From Telmatactis stephensoni (taxonomy: Eukaryota > Cnidaria > Anthozoa > Actiniaria > Isophelliidae), in contig JALIZF010001015.1 in assembly GCA_029948255.1 (NCBI GenBank), positions 1 to 64,000 on the forward strand: a DNA stretch of 64,000 nt. Reading direction: 5' to 3'. The position numbers were made by a program, and so were the translations under genes. The notes beneath the pieces were generated by a model. The model saw only the letters and a list, made by a program, of their open reading frames with translations. It was not told the DNA's origin and did not search any database. How positions within the stretch are numbered: position 1 is the first letter of the stretch; each line of letters opens with the position of its first letter. Positions 23,716-35,922 of this stretch are shown here, piece by piece.

Positions 23716-24330
23716 TAAGAAAGAACAAAATAACAGAGCTTGTATGAAAGAAAAATAGAATTTCCAGGGGGAGGGGGGATGTAAAAATTCCTTTCGTGGT
23801 TGGGGTATGGATATTTTCTGGAAGTGCACATTATTTCTAGCCTGCGTAGCTGACGGTTTAAGGGGGAGAAGGGGAGAAGAAAGGAAAAGGAAGAGAAGAA
23901 ACCGCCTGTTTCTCTTCTCCTGCTCCCCCTCCCCTCCACTCCCCCCTCCCCTCTCCCTAATTCCCTAAATCGCTGGCAAAGCAGGCTACATTATTTCTTG
24001 TTCATTATATGCTGAACAAATATTACCTGATCAAGCACTTTTCGTTGGCTTGAAAAATAACCCTCCAAGGCCATAGCCTGTTGCAGTGTTGACTTGTTTA
24101 TGGTCATTGGTGGTGGTGTTGCCTTCTCCTTGTTGAGTCGTTTAAGAAGAAAGTGGTAAAACATAATGTTTTCTTCAATAATTTCCCACTGTTTGTTTTT
24201 TAATAACCAGGAGTTATAAACAAAGTGATCATCAGGTTCCGAGTTAGGTTTTCATGATCACTCAGTGCAATTCTAACGTACTTGAATTTGTGGCTAGGAT
24301 TTTGAAAAAAAGGCCAGTTGAATGGCCTTT

Positions 24331-25078
24331 TGGCAGGTCTTGCATGACATTTCTAAGAAAATTGCCTCGGGAATCGGTGCTATGAAACGCACCAGGCACT
24401 TAGTTCCCAAAGAAATTCTTCTTAATGTATACAATTCACTAGTACAGCCATATTTTGACTACTGCAGCGCGGTTTGGGGCAACTGTGGAATTGGTCTCGC
24501 AGAAAAACTCCAAAAACTTCAGAACTGCGCTGCATGTATAGCAACATTCTCAAACTACGATGCATCTGCTGAACCACTACGCTGTTTACTGAATTGGAAA
24601 GACATTGGATGTGCAACGTAGTATTGATAAGTCTATTTTAATGTTTAATTTTTTACGCAATCTAGCCCCAATATACCTGACCTCTAAATTTGTACATGGA
24701 TCAGATATTACCTGTTATATCATCAGAAATGCCGAGAACAAGCTCGCAGTACCCCTACCACGTACCGAGTTTGGTAAAAGAAGCTTTAGGTATAGAGGTG
24801 CAGTACTGTGGAATAGCTTGCCCTCGGACATAAGACAGATTTCGTCACTGCCAGTTTTCAAAAAGGAAGTGCAGTCTCACAAATTTGCAAGGTGAACCTA
24901 CGATACACACAGCATTCTTGTAAAGCAGGGTTTTTATTTTATTATTATTTTATTTAAATTACATTTTCTTAGTTTAAATTAGTTTATATTAACATAGATT
25001 AGTGCGTATTGATTAGTTAAGTTTAATAGATATATTTTATAATTGTACCTGAAGAATTTACCGTGCCATTACCAATAC
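24331..25078 (+). mobile_element. Third CR1/L2-type LINE, 3' fragment
   Basis: Only the C-terminal part of ORF2 and the 3' UTR remain. The frame from about 24340 carries ISKKIASGIGAMKRTRHLVP and YFDYCSAVWGNC. It shifts near 24600 and resumes with LAVPLPRTEFGKRSF and GAVLWNSLPSDI before the stop near 24895. The 3' UTR shares CATTCTTGTAAAGCAG and GAATTTACCGTG with the intact LINE at 7421-12417. The tail is short and impure (ACCAATACCAATAC). 5' truncation is usual for non-LTR elements. Confidence 0.85.
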
Positions 25079-26044
25079 CAATACAAACTAGTTACTTAAT
25101 TAACACACACACATGTACCTTAAATCTTTCACACTAGAGTCATTGAGAGCCTTTATGAACTCCTTTGTCTATGCTGATTTCAGTCGATGGTTGATAGACC
25201 AACAGTCTGTCCACAGCACCACCCTTCCTCTCTTTTAACTTGCTGTAGATGGGGAGAAATCTGTCTGAAGTATTATAATGTTTATAATAATCACCCGACA
25301 ACCTTTAATCCATCAACTAGGGGAATGACTTTCATTCATCCGTTAACCCTGACAAAGATTTTTCTGAAAGCAGCTGGCCGAAACATAATCGTAATTTAAA
25401 GCATTAGCTGTTTCTAAAAGATTGTCTAATGCTGTAAGACTAAAACGGACTGATAGATAAAAGAACGTTGCTGTCCTTGAGAAATATGACTGCGGCTTTT
25501 AAGTCTATTTCCTGACACTACATGCCTGCATAACTTGTTACTCCTGTGATCAAAAGGTTAAAAACTTGTTTGTCCCTTAATTTGGCCTTCTACTATATGT
25601 AGCTGATGAATTAAATTGGAATAACGCAGAAAAAGTGATCAACATCATATACTGATGCAAATGTGAAACTATCATAACTATGCCCAACTATGTGACAGGG
25701 CAGAAAAACATGTAATAGCCTCTTATTACAAGGATCCACCATAGGTTTCTAGCTCAGTATTTTGCATACATTAGCTGTTTTATATACACACACAAAAAAC
25801 ATGAAATGGTATCTCTGATAAACATTTGGTACATGTGTCTCTGAGATATAATGCCCTGTACTTTGAGAGAGCTGCATGGTGAACAACGTAGCAAAGCGTA
25901 GCAGTTATTGCTTTTCATGCTTCATTATCAGTATGAAAAATGAACTAAAACATCAGCTGCTTAACTCTTTTTCTGCTATATGTATGTCCACAAGACCTAC
26001 TTAAACTGAATCTTAAGATTTGTTTCAAATTGATGACAATTTAC
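25079..26044. other. AT-rich stretch without a recognisable gene
   Basis: No exon, repeat or domain could be supported here on either strand. It lies 3' of the minus-strand exon at 26045-26629 and may be its intron. Confidence 0.4.
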
Positions 26045-26629
26045 CTGTCTGGCTTTTGAATTCCCTTTGGTGTACACCCAGGTGGCACCATCGTACAATT
26101 GTATTAATCTCTCCACATCTACTTTCGCTTTCTCCTTTGAGAACAGTGTATTGAAAAAAATTGAGACACTTCTTCTTTGCCAACAATGGCCTTGCGGCCA
26201 TCTGATGCTTTTAGTTGCTGGAATAGGCCAGCTTCCGTGAATTCATCGACAAAAAGCTGAGTAGCCCTTTGTTCCTCAACATGTAGTCGGATGGGGCAGG
26301 AACAGGCATTATGAAATGCTAGAGATTTACCAGAGCCTGGGGCACTCAGGCATATAATAAACAGGTTGACTTGCTCTGCCCTAAGTTTGCAGTCAACCTT
26401 GACAGAGGTATTCCCCATGAGGCATGCCGTTGTAGGTAGTATTGATGCCAGAAGGATATCTTTTGTGGTATTATTTGCCTGAGCAAAAATGTCAAGCCAG
26501 TCAGTGATTTTTTGGGGGGCAACATCTTGCCATGGCACAGCTTTTTCAATCGCTCCCTTCTTCACAGTGGCCTCTGTCATTTTTTGCTTTTTTGCTTGTG
26601 GGTCATAACTTGCCATGATGATCGACAGT
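26045..26629 (-). CDS. Exon of a P-loop (DUF3987-like) protein, with a homopolymer frameshift
   Basis: A good acceptor (TTTCCCTTAG) precedes the exon at 26629, the ATG is at 26616, and a donor (GTAAAT) follows at 26044. The peptide has a basic N-terminus and then a P-loop, SAPGSGKSLAFHN, near 26300-26340. The KAIVGKEEVSQFF motif near 26150-26180 is typical of DUF3987-like ATPase/primase-associated proteins as I recall them. One base is gained or lost in the seven-T run near 26157, after which the other frame stays open to the donor. Later exons were not found. It may be a host or mobile-element gene, or a pseudogene if the frameshift is real. Confidence 0.5.
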
Positions 26630-27366
26630 CTAAGGGAAACAAGAAAATAAACAATCAATGAAAGAATCTATCATTGTGCCAATTTTCATACTGATTCATA
26701 TTCCTGCACTAGCTATGTTGAGAAACCTCGCAAAAGGCTGCAAGCATTTTGATTTTTTTAATAAAACAATAAGTGTGGAAAAGTGATTTTGAATTTATTT
26801 AACTACGTGTGAAAGGCATAATTACATTGAATCAAAGAGAAATGCTGTGAATTTAATCGGGAGCTCTTTGTTCACTTGGCATCGCCCACTTCCTCCTTTT
26901 AGTATTAAAATGGCGATCCAAAAACAGCTACAAGTTTGACAGCGAGCAGAAAATATAGTGTGCGTTATATTAGTTCAAGCTAGGTTCAAGCTCACTATGC
27001 ATGTAATACACAGACATAAACAAAACATTTCATTTTAATAACTATTGATCTTCAATAAAGCAGCCCTTTGTTTACTTTCAAATAAGTTATACAATATTTG
27101 TCTTTCCAGTAAAAGATTATGAAAACCATGCAAAAGCTAACACATTCTCTGATCTATATAAACCGCCTATTCCATGAATAATTACTTGTGGCCAGGAGTT
27201 GGCAATGAGGTATAAACTGGCATTGTTTTTTTCTAATTTCATCTCGTGAAAATGCCATTCTTGCGCAATTGGTCACCTTACGCTGGGCTGGCAGTGTACT
27301 GAAATAGGCAGTTTTAAGTTTGATTTTGAATAACTTTCTATAGTCAAGTCTGGTCATCTTCAAATT
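26630..27366. other. Spacer between two minus-strand coding pieces
   Basis: Nothing I can support. An ORF at 27154-27363 (minus) lies where a transposase C-terminus would be expected but shows no DDE-family motif. Confidence 0.35.
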
Positions 27367-28242
27367 TTACATGTGAAGAGTACTCATCCAAAGAAATTTT
27401 CTTCTTTTCGCTTTTACAAATGTTACATTTTTTTTGTTGTTGTTTTTTTTTTCCGTTGACCTCAATACTCTAGCATCATGCATACTGCCTGGATAACCAA
27501 TTGAAGTGTCTAATAATGTCAGATTTTCTCCAACGACGGCCTGCATTATAACACTATACCAGTGTTCCCTGTCGAAGTAATCAAAAAGCTGATTTTCGGG
27601 TGCCACAATTTTGATGTGGGTGCCATCGATTGCTCCAACTGCTTGGGGAATTTTACATTCATCTTGAAATAAAGCTATTGCCCTTGTGGTTTCGCGACGG
27701 TTGGCAGGAAATTTGATGAAACGATCCGAGAATCTGTTCAGTGCCTCACAAAATTCCTTGGTAATTGTTACGCAGGTGGATTTCCCTACGTCGAAGTGGG
27801 CAGCAACATCACAAAAACTTCCACCACAAGCCAAGTGCCATAACGCAATAGCTACACGCTTTGGTACAGGAATGGACTCTCGCAGCCTGGCATTTTGTCT
27901 CGCAATACTCGGAGTCACCAGATAAACAAGTTGTAAAAAAGTTTCTTTTCGCATTCAAAAGTGTTCTTTCCAGTAGCATGCCTGGCTGTCGTCGTGTAGC
28001 ATTAGTTCAAACCATCCAAAACGTGGTCGAGGCAGTATCCATGGTCGTTCAATGGGTTGTTCATTCTGATGAGCTGTGACAATAGCTAACAAAACTGCTT
28101 GTATGTTCTGGAGAACGAACATTCTTTGCTGTTGTTGCTGCCGAATTAATAGCAGTCTTCTTCTTCTTCGAGCTGATAATCTCCTTCTCAATAAACGAAA
28201 TCGCATATAAATAAAAAAAAAAAAAAAACAGAGAAAATTCAT
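27367..28242 (-). pseudogene. PIF/Harbinger transposase remnant (HARBI1-like)
   Basis: One frame from 28242 to 27367 is interrupted by an in-frame TGA at 27957-27955, followed by MRKETFLQL. It contains the helix-turn-helix-like VAAHFDVGKSTCVTI and the first catalytic block GAIDGTHIKI. A second-Asp region, GYPGSMHDARVL, follows. After this the reading becomes an Asn/Lys low-complexity run and the third block (EN/RR region) is absent, so the protein is truncated. The N-terminus is Arg- and Gln-rich (RRRLSARRRRR). The TGA could come from a CGA Arg codon by CpG decay. Confidence 0.75.
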
Positions 28243-28671
28243 TCATGATGTCAATGTCAGAACAAAGTGTTATGGAGCATATCAATTGACGCTGGAGTTC
28301 AAGCAAGGTCAAAAATTTACAGTGTGACCGTATCAAGCTTGCTCAAATTTCTAGCATACATAAAGTGACGTCACAAGCTAGCACGCTAGAGCATACTCTC
28401 TAGCGCTAGTTTGACCGCAGTCTATGACTTTCTGATGAATTTGAAACTGTACACAAGACTAAAGTGTAATAAAATAATAATTAACTGTATTCATGGAGCA
28501 CAATTTATTGTTTTCTGCAAAATGTGGATTCAAATGATAGAAAACAAAATATTTCCTAGACAAATTTTCACAATTATGCTATTAAACTATTTCACAGACA
28601 GAATGACTGTAAGCTTATAAGTTATACACTATGTTTTCTAAAACTAATAGTTAATTTTTGGATCCACCTCC

Positions 28672-29639
28672 TTAATTTTTTGCTTCCATCTTCATGATAC
28701 ATTTGTCTTGAGCGTGATAAAAAGATAAATGTAATGGATAAATTATTTCTCTGATGGTTCCATGTTTAGTGTACGACTTATCCCAATCTTGAGGGAAGTA
28801 TTTCCTAGGAAAGTCATTCTTAGACATGGCATAGGTGTATTTGCCACGCTCCTTTCCTTTGCCTTTGAAAAGGTATCGAAACACTTCATGACTGAAGATA
28901 ATGGTAGCATCAGTTTGAAGTGAGTCGTTTAGACCACCCTCAATCACGTTTCTGATGAGTTCTACGTGCGCTTCCACAGTAGATGGAGATGGTGTAGGAT
29001 GTTCAAATGCTCTATAATGTAACACGAAAGATTATCATGCAATGTTTGTAATTTTTACATAGCTGAAACACTTGGTGTTGTATTCTATTAAGTTATACAG
29101 TAAAAACCCGCATATAAGAACCACTGTTTTTCGAGGTTAGGCTGAAGAGGTTCTTATGTAATTGGTATTTAATGAGAAATTAGGCTAAGGTGGTTCTTAA
29201 CTGGTTCTTATATACAAGGCAAAAACAATTCCCATTGTATATAGTGTTTTTGTCATTTAATATAAACATATGCATGCCTCTTTTTTCACCAAGTACGGTG
29301 GTCTTCTAAGAAATGCTTATAAATAACACAGTTTTTTATTTGTAAAGCATTTATCTTGTATCAATTTAAATTTTTTTTCACCATAACAAAGCAAAACAAA
29401 ATAAGAACATAAATCCAAATCAATGTTGAAACCTTTTATGTAAGAACCAGTCTAATTTCTTAGGCTAAAGTGGTTCTTATTTAACAGATGCTTAAAAAAA
29501 GCAAATTTTAGCCTAGTGGTTCTTAATCCACTGGTTCTTATATGCGGGTTTTTACTGTAGTATTAAGTTATTTTACCTACCGAATGAGAGATTGGTCTAG
29601 GATATGGGACTCCAATTCCCAATAATTATATTCAGCCAT
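28672..29639 (-). CDS. Two-exon orphan gene (132 aa), intron hosting a MITE
   Basis: Exon 1 is 29639-29581, starting MAEYNYWELESHI and ending at a good donor (GTAGGT). Exon 2 is 29011-28672, entered through TTACATTATAG. Splicing gives exactly 133 codons including the stop. I recognise no domain. The peptide has a Pro/Ser stretch (HPTPSPSTVEAH) and a Lys-rich segment (KGKGKERGKY). The intron of 569 bases contains the complete MITE at 29098-29557. It lies head to tail with the Harbinger remnant and might be a second protein of that element, but I see no link beyond proximity. Confidence 0.5.
29098..29557. mobile_element. TA-flanked MITE (Tc1/mariner-type) in an intron
   Basis: Terminal inverted repeats begin CAGTAAAAACCCGCATATAA; the complement ends at 29557, and TA dinucleotides flank both ends (29096-29097 and 29558-29559). 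Several internal copies of GGTTCTTA in both orientations form a subterminal array. It has no coding capacity. The TA target and CAGT-type ends suggest Tc1/mariner, perhaps pogo-related. Confidence 0.85.
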
Positions 29640-30042
29640 TTTATTAAAAATTCTTTCTCAGTGTTACTCTGAAATAGGAAATGGCTTGTCAGAAGTTTAT
29701 TTAAGCTTTAAAATCTCGCGGAGAAAAGCAAAATTCCAACCGTGTATCTCGTGTAAAACTCACCTTTTTCTGTCTAACAGCCAAAATTTCTTCAACTTTA
29801 TACACCCCTAGTGTTTTTGCTCTTTTGGGGCCTTTAAGCTGCTTTTCATGCCATTCATCCACAGTAGAAAAGTTGTTTAACCTCTTGTAAAAGCCTTCTC
29901 CGCGTCAATCCACCATTTTTAAAAAAATCCCAGCAAGATAGCGGAGACGATAGTGGAAGTAATTATTGACCAATCATATCACGAGTAGAACAATGGTTTG
30001 TTTTGGAATTCATACTCATTCTTCATGCGGTCGTGACCGACG

Positions 30043-31256
30043 TTAATGGGCAATTGTATGCGATGATTCTATGAATTTGTATTCCATGTTAAGGTTGTTG
30101 TTAATGCATTTTTGGAGAGTTTCTTCAGTCTTGGCAGCTATATCTGACAATTCCGAAGCTGTATCTGTTTGAACAACGCTTGAACTGGCTGCAGACCTGT
30201 AATAAGTTTAAGAAATTGTGTAGTTAAAACAAAAACTGAATAAAACCTAGTACGACTTATTAACGTGACATTGAGGTGGTTCCTTACAAGAGATTTGACC
30301 ATATTAATCAGAGCTAAAGAACAATCAAATCATAAACATTGCCAATCCCTCCGCACCACAAACTTTTCTCTGTAAGATGGGTAAACTGGTGAAAATAGTG
30401 GTTAATTGCCTTTTTATATTACCTTTTTTTGGAGATAAATATCTCCCTCTTTTGAACTATTTCGTAATATCTAGACACTGTCACGGCTAAAAATTTTCTT
30501 GATGATGTTTTCCAGAAATCAATATCTGAAATAAAAGTTAAGGCAAAAATTGCTTAATTTCGTCTACATGGTTTTATAATTTACGTACCATTTGAAATAC
30601 ATGGGGCTATACATGATCCAGCTGACACTTGTTGCCATCCAGACCCTTGTATATGGAAATTTTACCGGGAACCATAGTATGGAGATGGCCGTTTTTAGAA
30701 GTGTCTGTATTTGAAAAGTCATTGATTTGCATGCCCCATATATAAATGCCTTTTATATCGAAATAAATTTCCTCCCTTTCTTAAACATCTCCCTATGGCA
30801 CCAGAGAGATTGTCACAGTTCAGCTCTATGCTCCTTTCTCATATACTACAATGAAATACATGCCCCTCCCAAAAGCGGCCGACTATTCAACCAGATGGAT
30901 TATAACATCCAAACAACTTTTTGACATGCAATGGTCGGAAAGGGCAATCAGGTATTTCAAAAATAATAACTCTTGTTCCTTGGCTTTCTACACTCATTTC
31001 AAATCCATTGGAGTCGCAAATAATGAAATCATCTGGGCTGTTGAGATACTGCTTCACTCTTCTAGAAATATTTTCCATGTTTGCGCTTTTTTCGTCTATT
31101 TTGACGTACGCTGTACCTGTCGCTATCTGCTTTAAGTTGCTGTCAAAGTCTGCTGTGAATATAGCTTTTCGTATTGGAACCTTTTCAGCACCCTTTCGGT
31201 TTTCTTTTGATGTATATCTCTGACCTACAATCGGTTTAGGCAGAGTGTTGTAGATA
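30043..31256 (-). CDS. Three-exon 3' part of an unrecognised gene
   Basis: Exon A begins at 31256 after TTTATTTTAG and is open to about 30890. Exon B is 30525-30423 (acceptor TTTTATTTCAG, donor GTAATA). Exon C is 30196-30043 (acceptor CTTATTACAG), ending in TAA. The B-to-C junction is in phase. Exon A contains VPIRKAIFTADFDSNL and YLNSPDDFIICDSNGFEM; B contains IDFWKTSSRKFLAVTV; C is Ser/Thr-rich and then helical. The donor of exon A is uncertain (a weak GTTGAA near 30890 would be in phase). I recognise no family. 5' exons were not found. Confidence 0.45.
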
Positions 31257-31297
31257 CTAAAATAAATGACATCAACAAAACTTGTGACAATTTTTGG

Positions 31298-31340
31298 GGT
31301 TTTTTTTGGGGGGGGTGGGGGGGGGGGAGAAAGGGAGGGG
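31298..31340 (+). repeat. G-rich run
   Basis: Runs of G (GGGGG and longer) are interrupted by T and A, just upstream of the acceptor of the minus-strand exon at 31256. On the minus strand it is a C-rich tract that gives a false polyproline. It could form a quadruplex or be a sequencing-difficult site. Confidence 0.6.
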
Positions 31341-31504
31341 TGCACTTCAAAATTTGCAAATTGATTTTTCCTAGTGCCCAAGCTTTTCTTAACATTTAAT
31401 CGGAGATTCCATACCCTCTTCCATAACTCTAGCCTCAACAATATAGAGAGTGATAACTGCCGCCTTCTCCAATGGGGAAACTTGTGGCCAATGTAGTCAT
31501 TGAT

Positions 31505-31700
31505 GATAATAATAATAATAATAATAATGTATTTATAAAGCGCAAATACAAATCTGTTCTAAGCGCTAATAAAAAGTACTAATAATATTGGTAACAAAAG
31601 ACAATTACAAAGAATAAGCAAATTTGAAAAGGTAAGTTTTTAGTTCAGTTTTAAATGATGCGTAACAAGAGATCAAAATTGTTGACTTGCTGACCATTTA
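31505..31700 (-). mobile_element. Solo LINE 3' end with (ATT)n tail
   Basis: Read on the minus strand this ends AGCGCTTAGAACAGATTTG, then a GCGCTTTATAAATAC segment and (ATT)n. The same organisation, with related words, ends the L1-like LINE near 36998-37060, so this is a severely 5'-truncated relative. Confidence 0.6.
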
Positions 31701-33552
31701 CTTCAATTATGTAGAGCAATAAGCTTTTTACATTTGGGGCTTTTTACAAGGGGCAAATGTGAAATATTCCTGACAAGAAACAAAACCTCAAACATTCCGA
31801 GTGTTACAGCAGTTTTTACAGCCAAAATTGTTGCATCGCGACCAGCAAATTACAAATCTTGTTTTGGTTTTTGTTGCTTCTTTCAAATCAACCAATCACT
31901 GAACGAGTTCATGAAAGTTGCGCCCCCAAGAATGATGGACGGATCAGAAAATACCAAAATCTTACTAACGTTGGAGGTCGCGATACAACGATTTTCGCTG
32001 TAATCACATGTTTACTATGATTTTCCCATTGAAAACTGACTTCCATGACAATTTGTTGTATCTACTGCAGAATGCAGTAGATACTATGTCATTGTGTTGA
32101 AAATGGATATACTTCATGCTTCACTCAAATTATGAGTTCACGGTATATTGGTATTCACCAGAACATGCATGAGTTCTGACACGAAGTTCTATGCTTGTTA
32201 ACAATAGAAATGTGTTAACAGTAGAAAGAATATTCTCGGAAAATACGTGGGAACAAACAAGTAAAGACAAAATGACAAACGAATCGACCGAATGTCTTTC
32301 CGAAACATTCAGGAAAAACTGACAAGCACGAAGTGTGCACGAAGTTCAGATGTGACTGACAACTGTTGACAAGTTTGACAGGAATTCAAGTCAAAAATCC
32401 TGATCTGGGTAAGTGATGTTTTTAACAATGTCTTTATGCCCACTGATAAGGCTCAGCTTTAATAGAATGTGTCAGGTTTATTCTTATGGAGAAATTTTAA
32501 ATCATTATTTAATTTTGAGGTCGTTTTTGAGTGTAAGTAATACAATATTGAAGTGTTCGTCTTGATCTCGTTTGAGCCTTTGGCAATTGTTCTATCCTTT
32601 GGCAACAGTAAACAAGTTTACAACGATTGCATGTAAACTATCAAATAACTCACTTCATTAGGCAATATTTCAACTCCTATTAAGGAAATGTAATGGCCTT
32701 TGTATGTACGAAGAGCTCAAACATGTGGACCTTGATTGCAAGGCCAAACAAACACTAGCAATAGGCCGTATTCTGATTATCGTTCAGTTCCGCTGCCATG
32801 GTTCTGGCACTAAAATTTAACTACTCAAATATGTAGTTTAGAACTCACTTAACAGGGATTCAGTTGTTGTCATCTCCAAATTCTGGCAGTTCGTTCAAAA
32901 ATCCCAAGGAAAGTTCATCAAATCTGCTTAGTATTTTGATGTCCGCTATCTTGAATTGACATGCGCAGTTGTAGTTTTAGATGCGAAGTCCGCTGAAAAT
33001 CGCTGGCTCAGAAAGCCAACAAAGCTTGCAAAAATGGGATTTTCTTCTTGTTTAATTCATTTTAAAGGGTGGAGGGCGCTCTAACATGTTTCTTAGATAT
33101 CTCTTTTCATTAATTCAAGACAAGTCAACAGCTATGGCTTTCTCTCGATGGCCAGCAACGAGAGATTGCCGAAAAAGCAATTTTACAATTCATACATTTA
33201 TATTGCGGGGGTCCTAGGGGTTTGCGGTATTGCGGGATTGACCATTTCTTTGTGCGGTATTACGGTATTTTCTTTTTTGAGCTGTGGTATTACGGGAAAA
33301 ACGATTTGAAATTGTGGCAATGCGGTATTTTTGAGGCCTGCGAGATGCGGGATTTTGTTTCTGGCGCTCGATAGAAAATTTCATGTTTCTGTGATTCATG
33401 TTTCTGCGCGTGAGGTCCCATGGGAGTGGTATTTCAAACTTTTCGTCTGGTGAGAAGTATTTTCGAATTTTTCATGCGGGATTGACCATTTTTCGTGCGG
33501 GATTGAGGTATTTTCGAATTTTCCGTGCGGGATTGTGGGATTGACCATTTTC
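31701..33552. other. Stretch without a recognisable gene
   Basis: Only short unsupported ORFs occur (for example 31734-32003). Near 32060-32095 a short palindrome (CTACTGCAGAATGCAGTAG) is visible. From about 33200 to 33550 there are many loosely repeated GCGGTATT/GCGGGATTG words, a degenerate simple array that flanks the SINE on both sides (to about 33950). Confidence 0.45.
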
Positions 33553-33860
33553 CGCCCAGTTGGCTCAGTTGGTTGAGTGTCTGTCTCTCCTGCGGGAGGT
33601 CGGGGTTCGAATCCTGGCCGGACCAACACTCAGGGTCTTTAAATAATTGAGGAGAAGGTGCTGCCTTTGTAGTTACATCTGCAAATGGTTAGACCTTCAC
33701 GTCTTCTCGGATAAGGACGTTAAACCATGGGCCCTGTCTGCTTTCACTCTAACCCTGCTTGTATGTACTGTTCGCAAAGAGTAGGGGAGTGTCGCCCGGT
33801 ACAAAAGTCACACTTATAGATATTTGCGCTATATAAATGTGACAATTGTATTTATATTAT
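33553..33860 (+). mobile_element. tRNA-derived SINE
   Basis: The head contains an A-box (TGGCTCAGTTGG near 33560) and a B-box (GGTTCGAATCC near 33605) at tRNA-like spacing, so it carries an RNA polymerase III promoter. The body holds GATAAGGACGTTAAACC near 33710-33726, a block I recall from cnidarian and other invertebrate SINEs. The 3' end has TTTGCGCTATATAAAT, resembling the LINE 3' ends at 31505 and 37000, followed by an AT-rich tail. The cloverleaf is not intact, so it is not a tRNA gene. The surrounding GCGGTATT array continues on both sides. Confidence 0.8.
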
Positions 33861-35922
33861 TTAATCAATTAAGTAATTTTTTTTGTGTGTGTGCGGCATT
33901 GCGGTATTTTCGAATTTTTTTGTGCGCGATTGCAGTATTCGTAACCCCCCTAGGCCCCCCTCTATATATTCCCTATTCAATTATTTATTGAATTTGTTTC
34001 CTTTTTTCACCATTTCACTCTTTTTATTTTACATTATTTGTTTCTTAATAGCATCTTAGCATTTATTTCTTTTCAGTTTTCATTTTATTTTTACCACTCG
34101 TTTATTTTTTTCTTCCACGTTTAGTCGTTTTTCAATTTTATCTCACTTCTATTTATTTTTATTACTTTATTTGTTTTACATTCTTTTTTATTCTATTCTG
34201 CTTCTATTTTTATTTTTCATCTTTTATTTATTTTTTTTTAATTTCATTTATTTTTCTCTATTTTATTTTTTATTAACTCGATCTATTAATTGCATACCCT
34301 TTATTTATAATTCATACATTTACATTCCCTATTAATTATTATTATTATTATTAATTATTATTATTATTATCTTTTATTCATAATTCATACACCCTAAGGC
34401 CCTAATGAACCACACATCCCTTATTCACTATTTGTTCATTCATTCACACCTACAAATGCCCTATTGAATTGCATATCCTTTATTTACAACTGACACTGAT
34501 GATGACAATAGCAGTAACGACGAGTATGATGATGACTTGTTCAACGATTAGCTCTCAACAAAGTTTTCAAAGGTGTCTGATTTGAGAATTTTATATTATA
34601 TTTGTAAGACAAATTGTTTCTAAAATCAAACTACGTTGTAAAATGGAATGTTGACAATTCAAATTCATTATTTTCATTACAATTTTTGCGTTTTTGGTTG
34701 ATTTTAGTAGCGATTGGCAGAAAAGTCAAAAGTAGACTTACGACCCCTCCCCCCAGGGGAACATCAAATGTAAATTATATAAATATCACTCTACATTCAA
34801 AATTATAACTTAAAACAAAAGAATCTGAGAACTGACAATGTCTAAAGTTTATTACTATCTATCATGATCCAGTTTCGGAAGTTTCAATGCATAATATGTA
34901 TTTGTAAAAAATCCAATTCTGTACCCTCCCCCCACAGGTAATGAAAATCCAAGATGGTGGAATGTTCAATTTCATTGACGTTTTTTAAAAAAACTGCGGG
35001 TTTTTCAGAGTGACAACAACTGAATTCTTTTTAAGAAAGGTAAAATCTATATGTTCACGTTGATTTAAAGTAGTGCCCTCGCCATGGCAGCGGAAATCGT
35101 TTTAGCAGCACATTTTCAAGGCACAGAATACGGCCTACAATTCCTTTATATAATAAAACTTATATGACACCGTCTATGAAAGCTGTCTCTATTGATGGAC
35201 GTAAAAACATTGTTAAAAATATCACTTACCAAGTTTTTCCGAACGTTTCCGAAAGACATCTGAGTCGAGGTATAAATAACAAACTGCCTTGTCCAACTCC
35301 ATAAAATCTTCATCACTCTTCGCGTTTTTCTTTCCAATGCATTTCACATTATTTCTATAACACTTCTGCAGTAGATACATGCACCTTTCAGGTGCCTTTT
35401 ATTTTTGATTTTGCCGCATTGTTTTCGATAAAAACAGACAATGATCAATCTACCCCAAAAACGATTAATTTGTATATGCGGCCCTAAAAAATGTCTAGTT
35501 TTTAGCTTGTGGGCTTCATATTTGCGCTGTTTGATCTGTCCATTCTCAAGGTTCACTGACAGGTCACGAAGAAACAGCTTTCATACATTTCTGGTTTTCT
35601 GTGCCATAAAGCTAAGCATGTCTTGATTATCCTAAAGTAAGAAGTTGAATTGCACTCTATTAATAGTGGGAAAATGTAAGCCTATTAGATGGCAATTAAT
35701 ATTATAACACAAAATGAAGTTATATTGTGCACATGCTTGTCATCTGACAATTAACCTGGAAACCTTGACCAGCTGTCTCCTATACATATTTATGATGTAT
35801 ATTGCAGCCATATGTGACTGGAGTAATACCTTCATGTGCATGACAATTAAATTCTTCAGGAATTTAGTGATGTTAATAATTTTCTATGAAATACTTACTC
35901 AGGGTGCCACCTTATAAAAGTT
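33861..35922. other. T-rich and AT-rich stretch without a recognisable gene
   Basis: From 33990 to 34400 the plus strand is a T-rich low-complexity run (TTTATTTTT words, (ATT)n at 34330-34370). The remainder to 35922 shows only short ORFs with no family resemblance. Confidence 0.5.

Noticed and set aside
30887..31441. Full 184-residue ORF as one coding unit
   Set aside because: The upstream part is driven by a C-rich tract (false polyproline); an acceptor at 31256 gives a better exon start.
33553..33627. tRNA gene
   Set aside because: A and B boxes are present, but the acceptor stem does not close and the sequence continues into a SINE body with a LINE-like 3' end.
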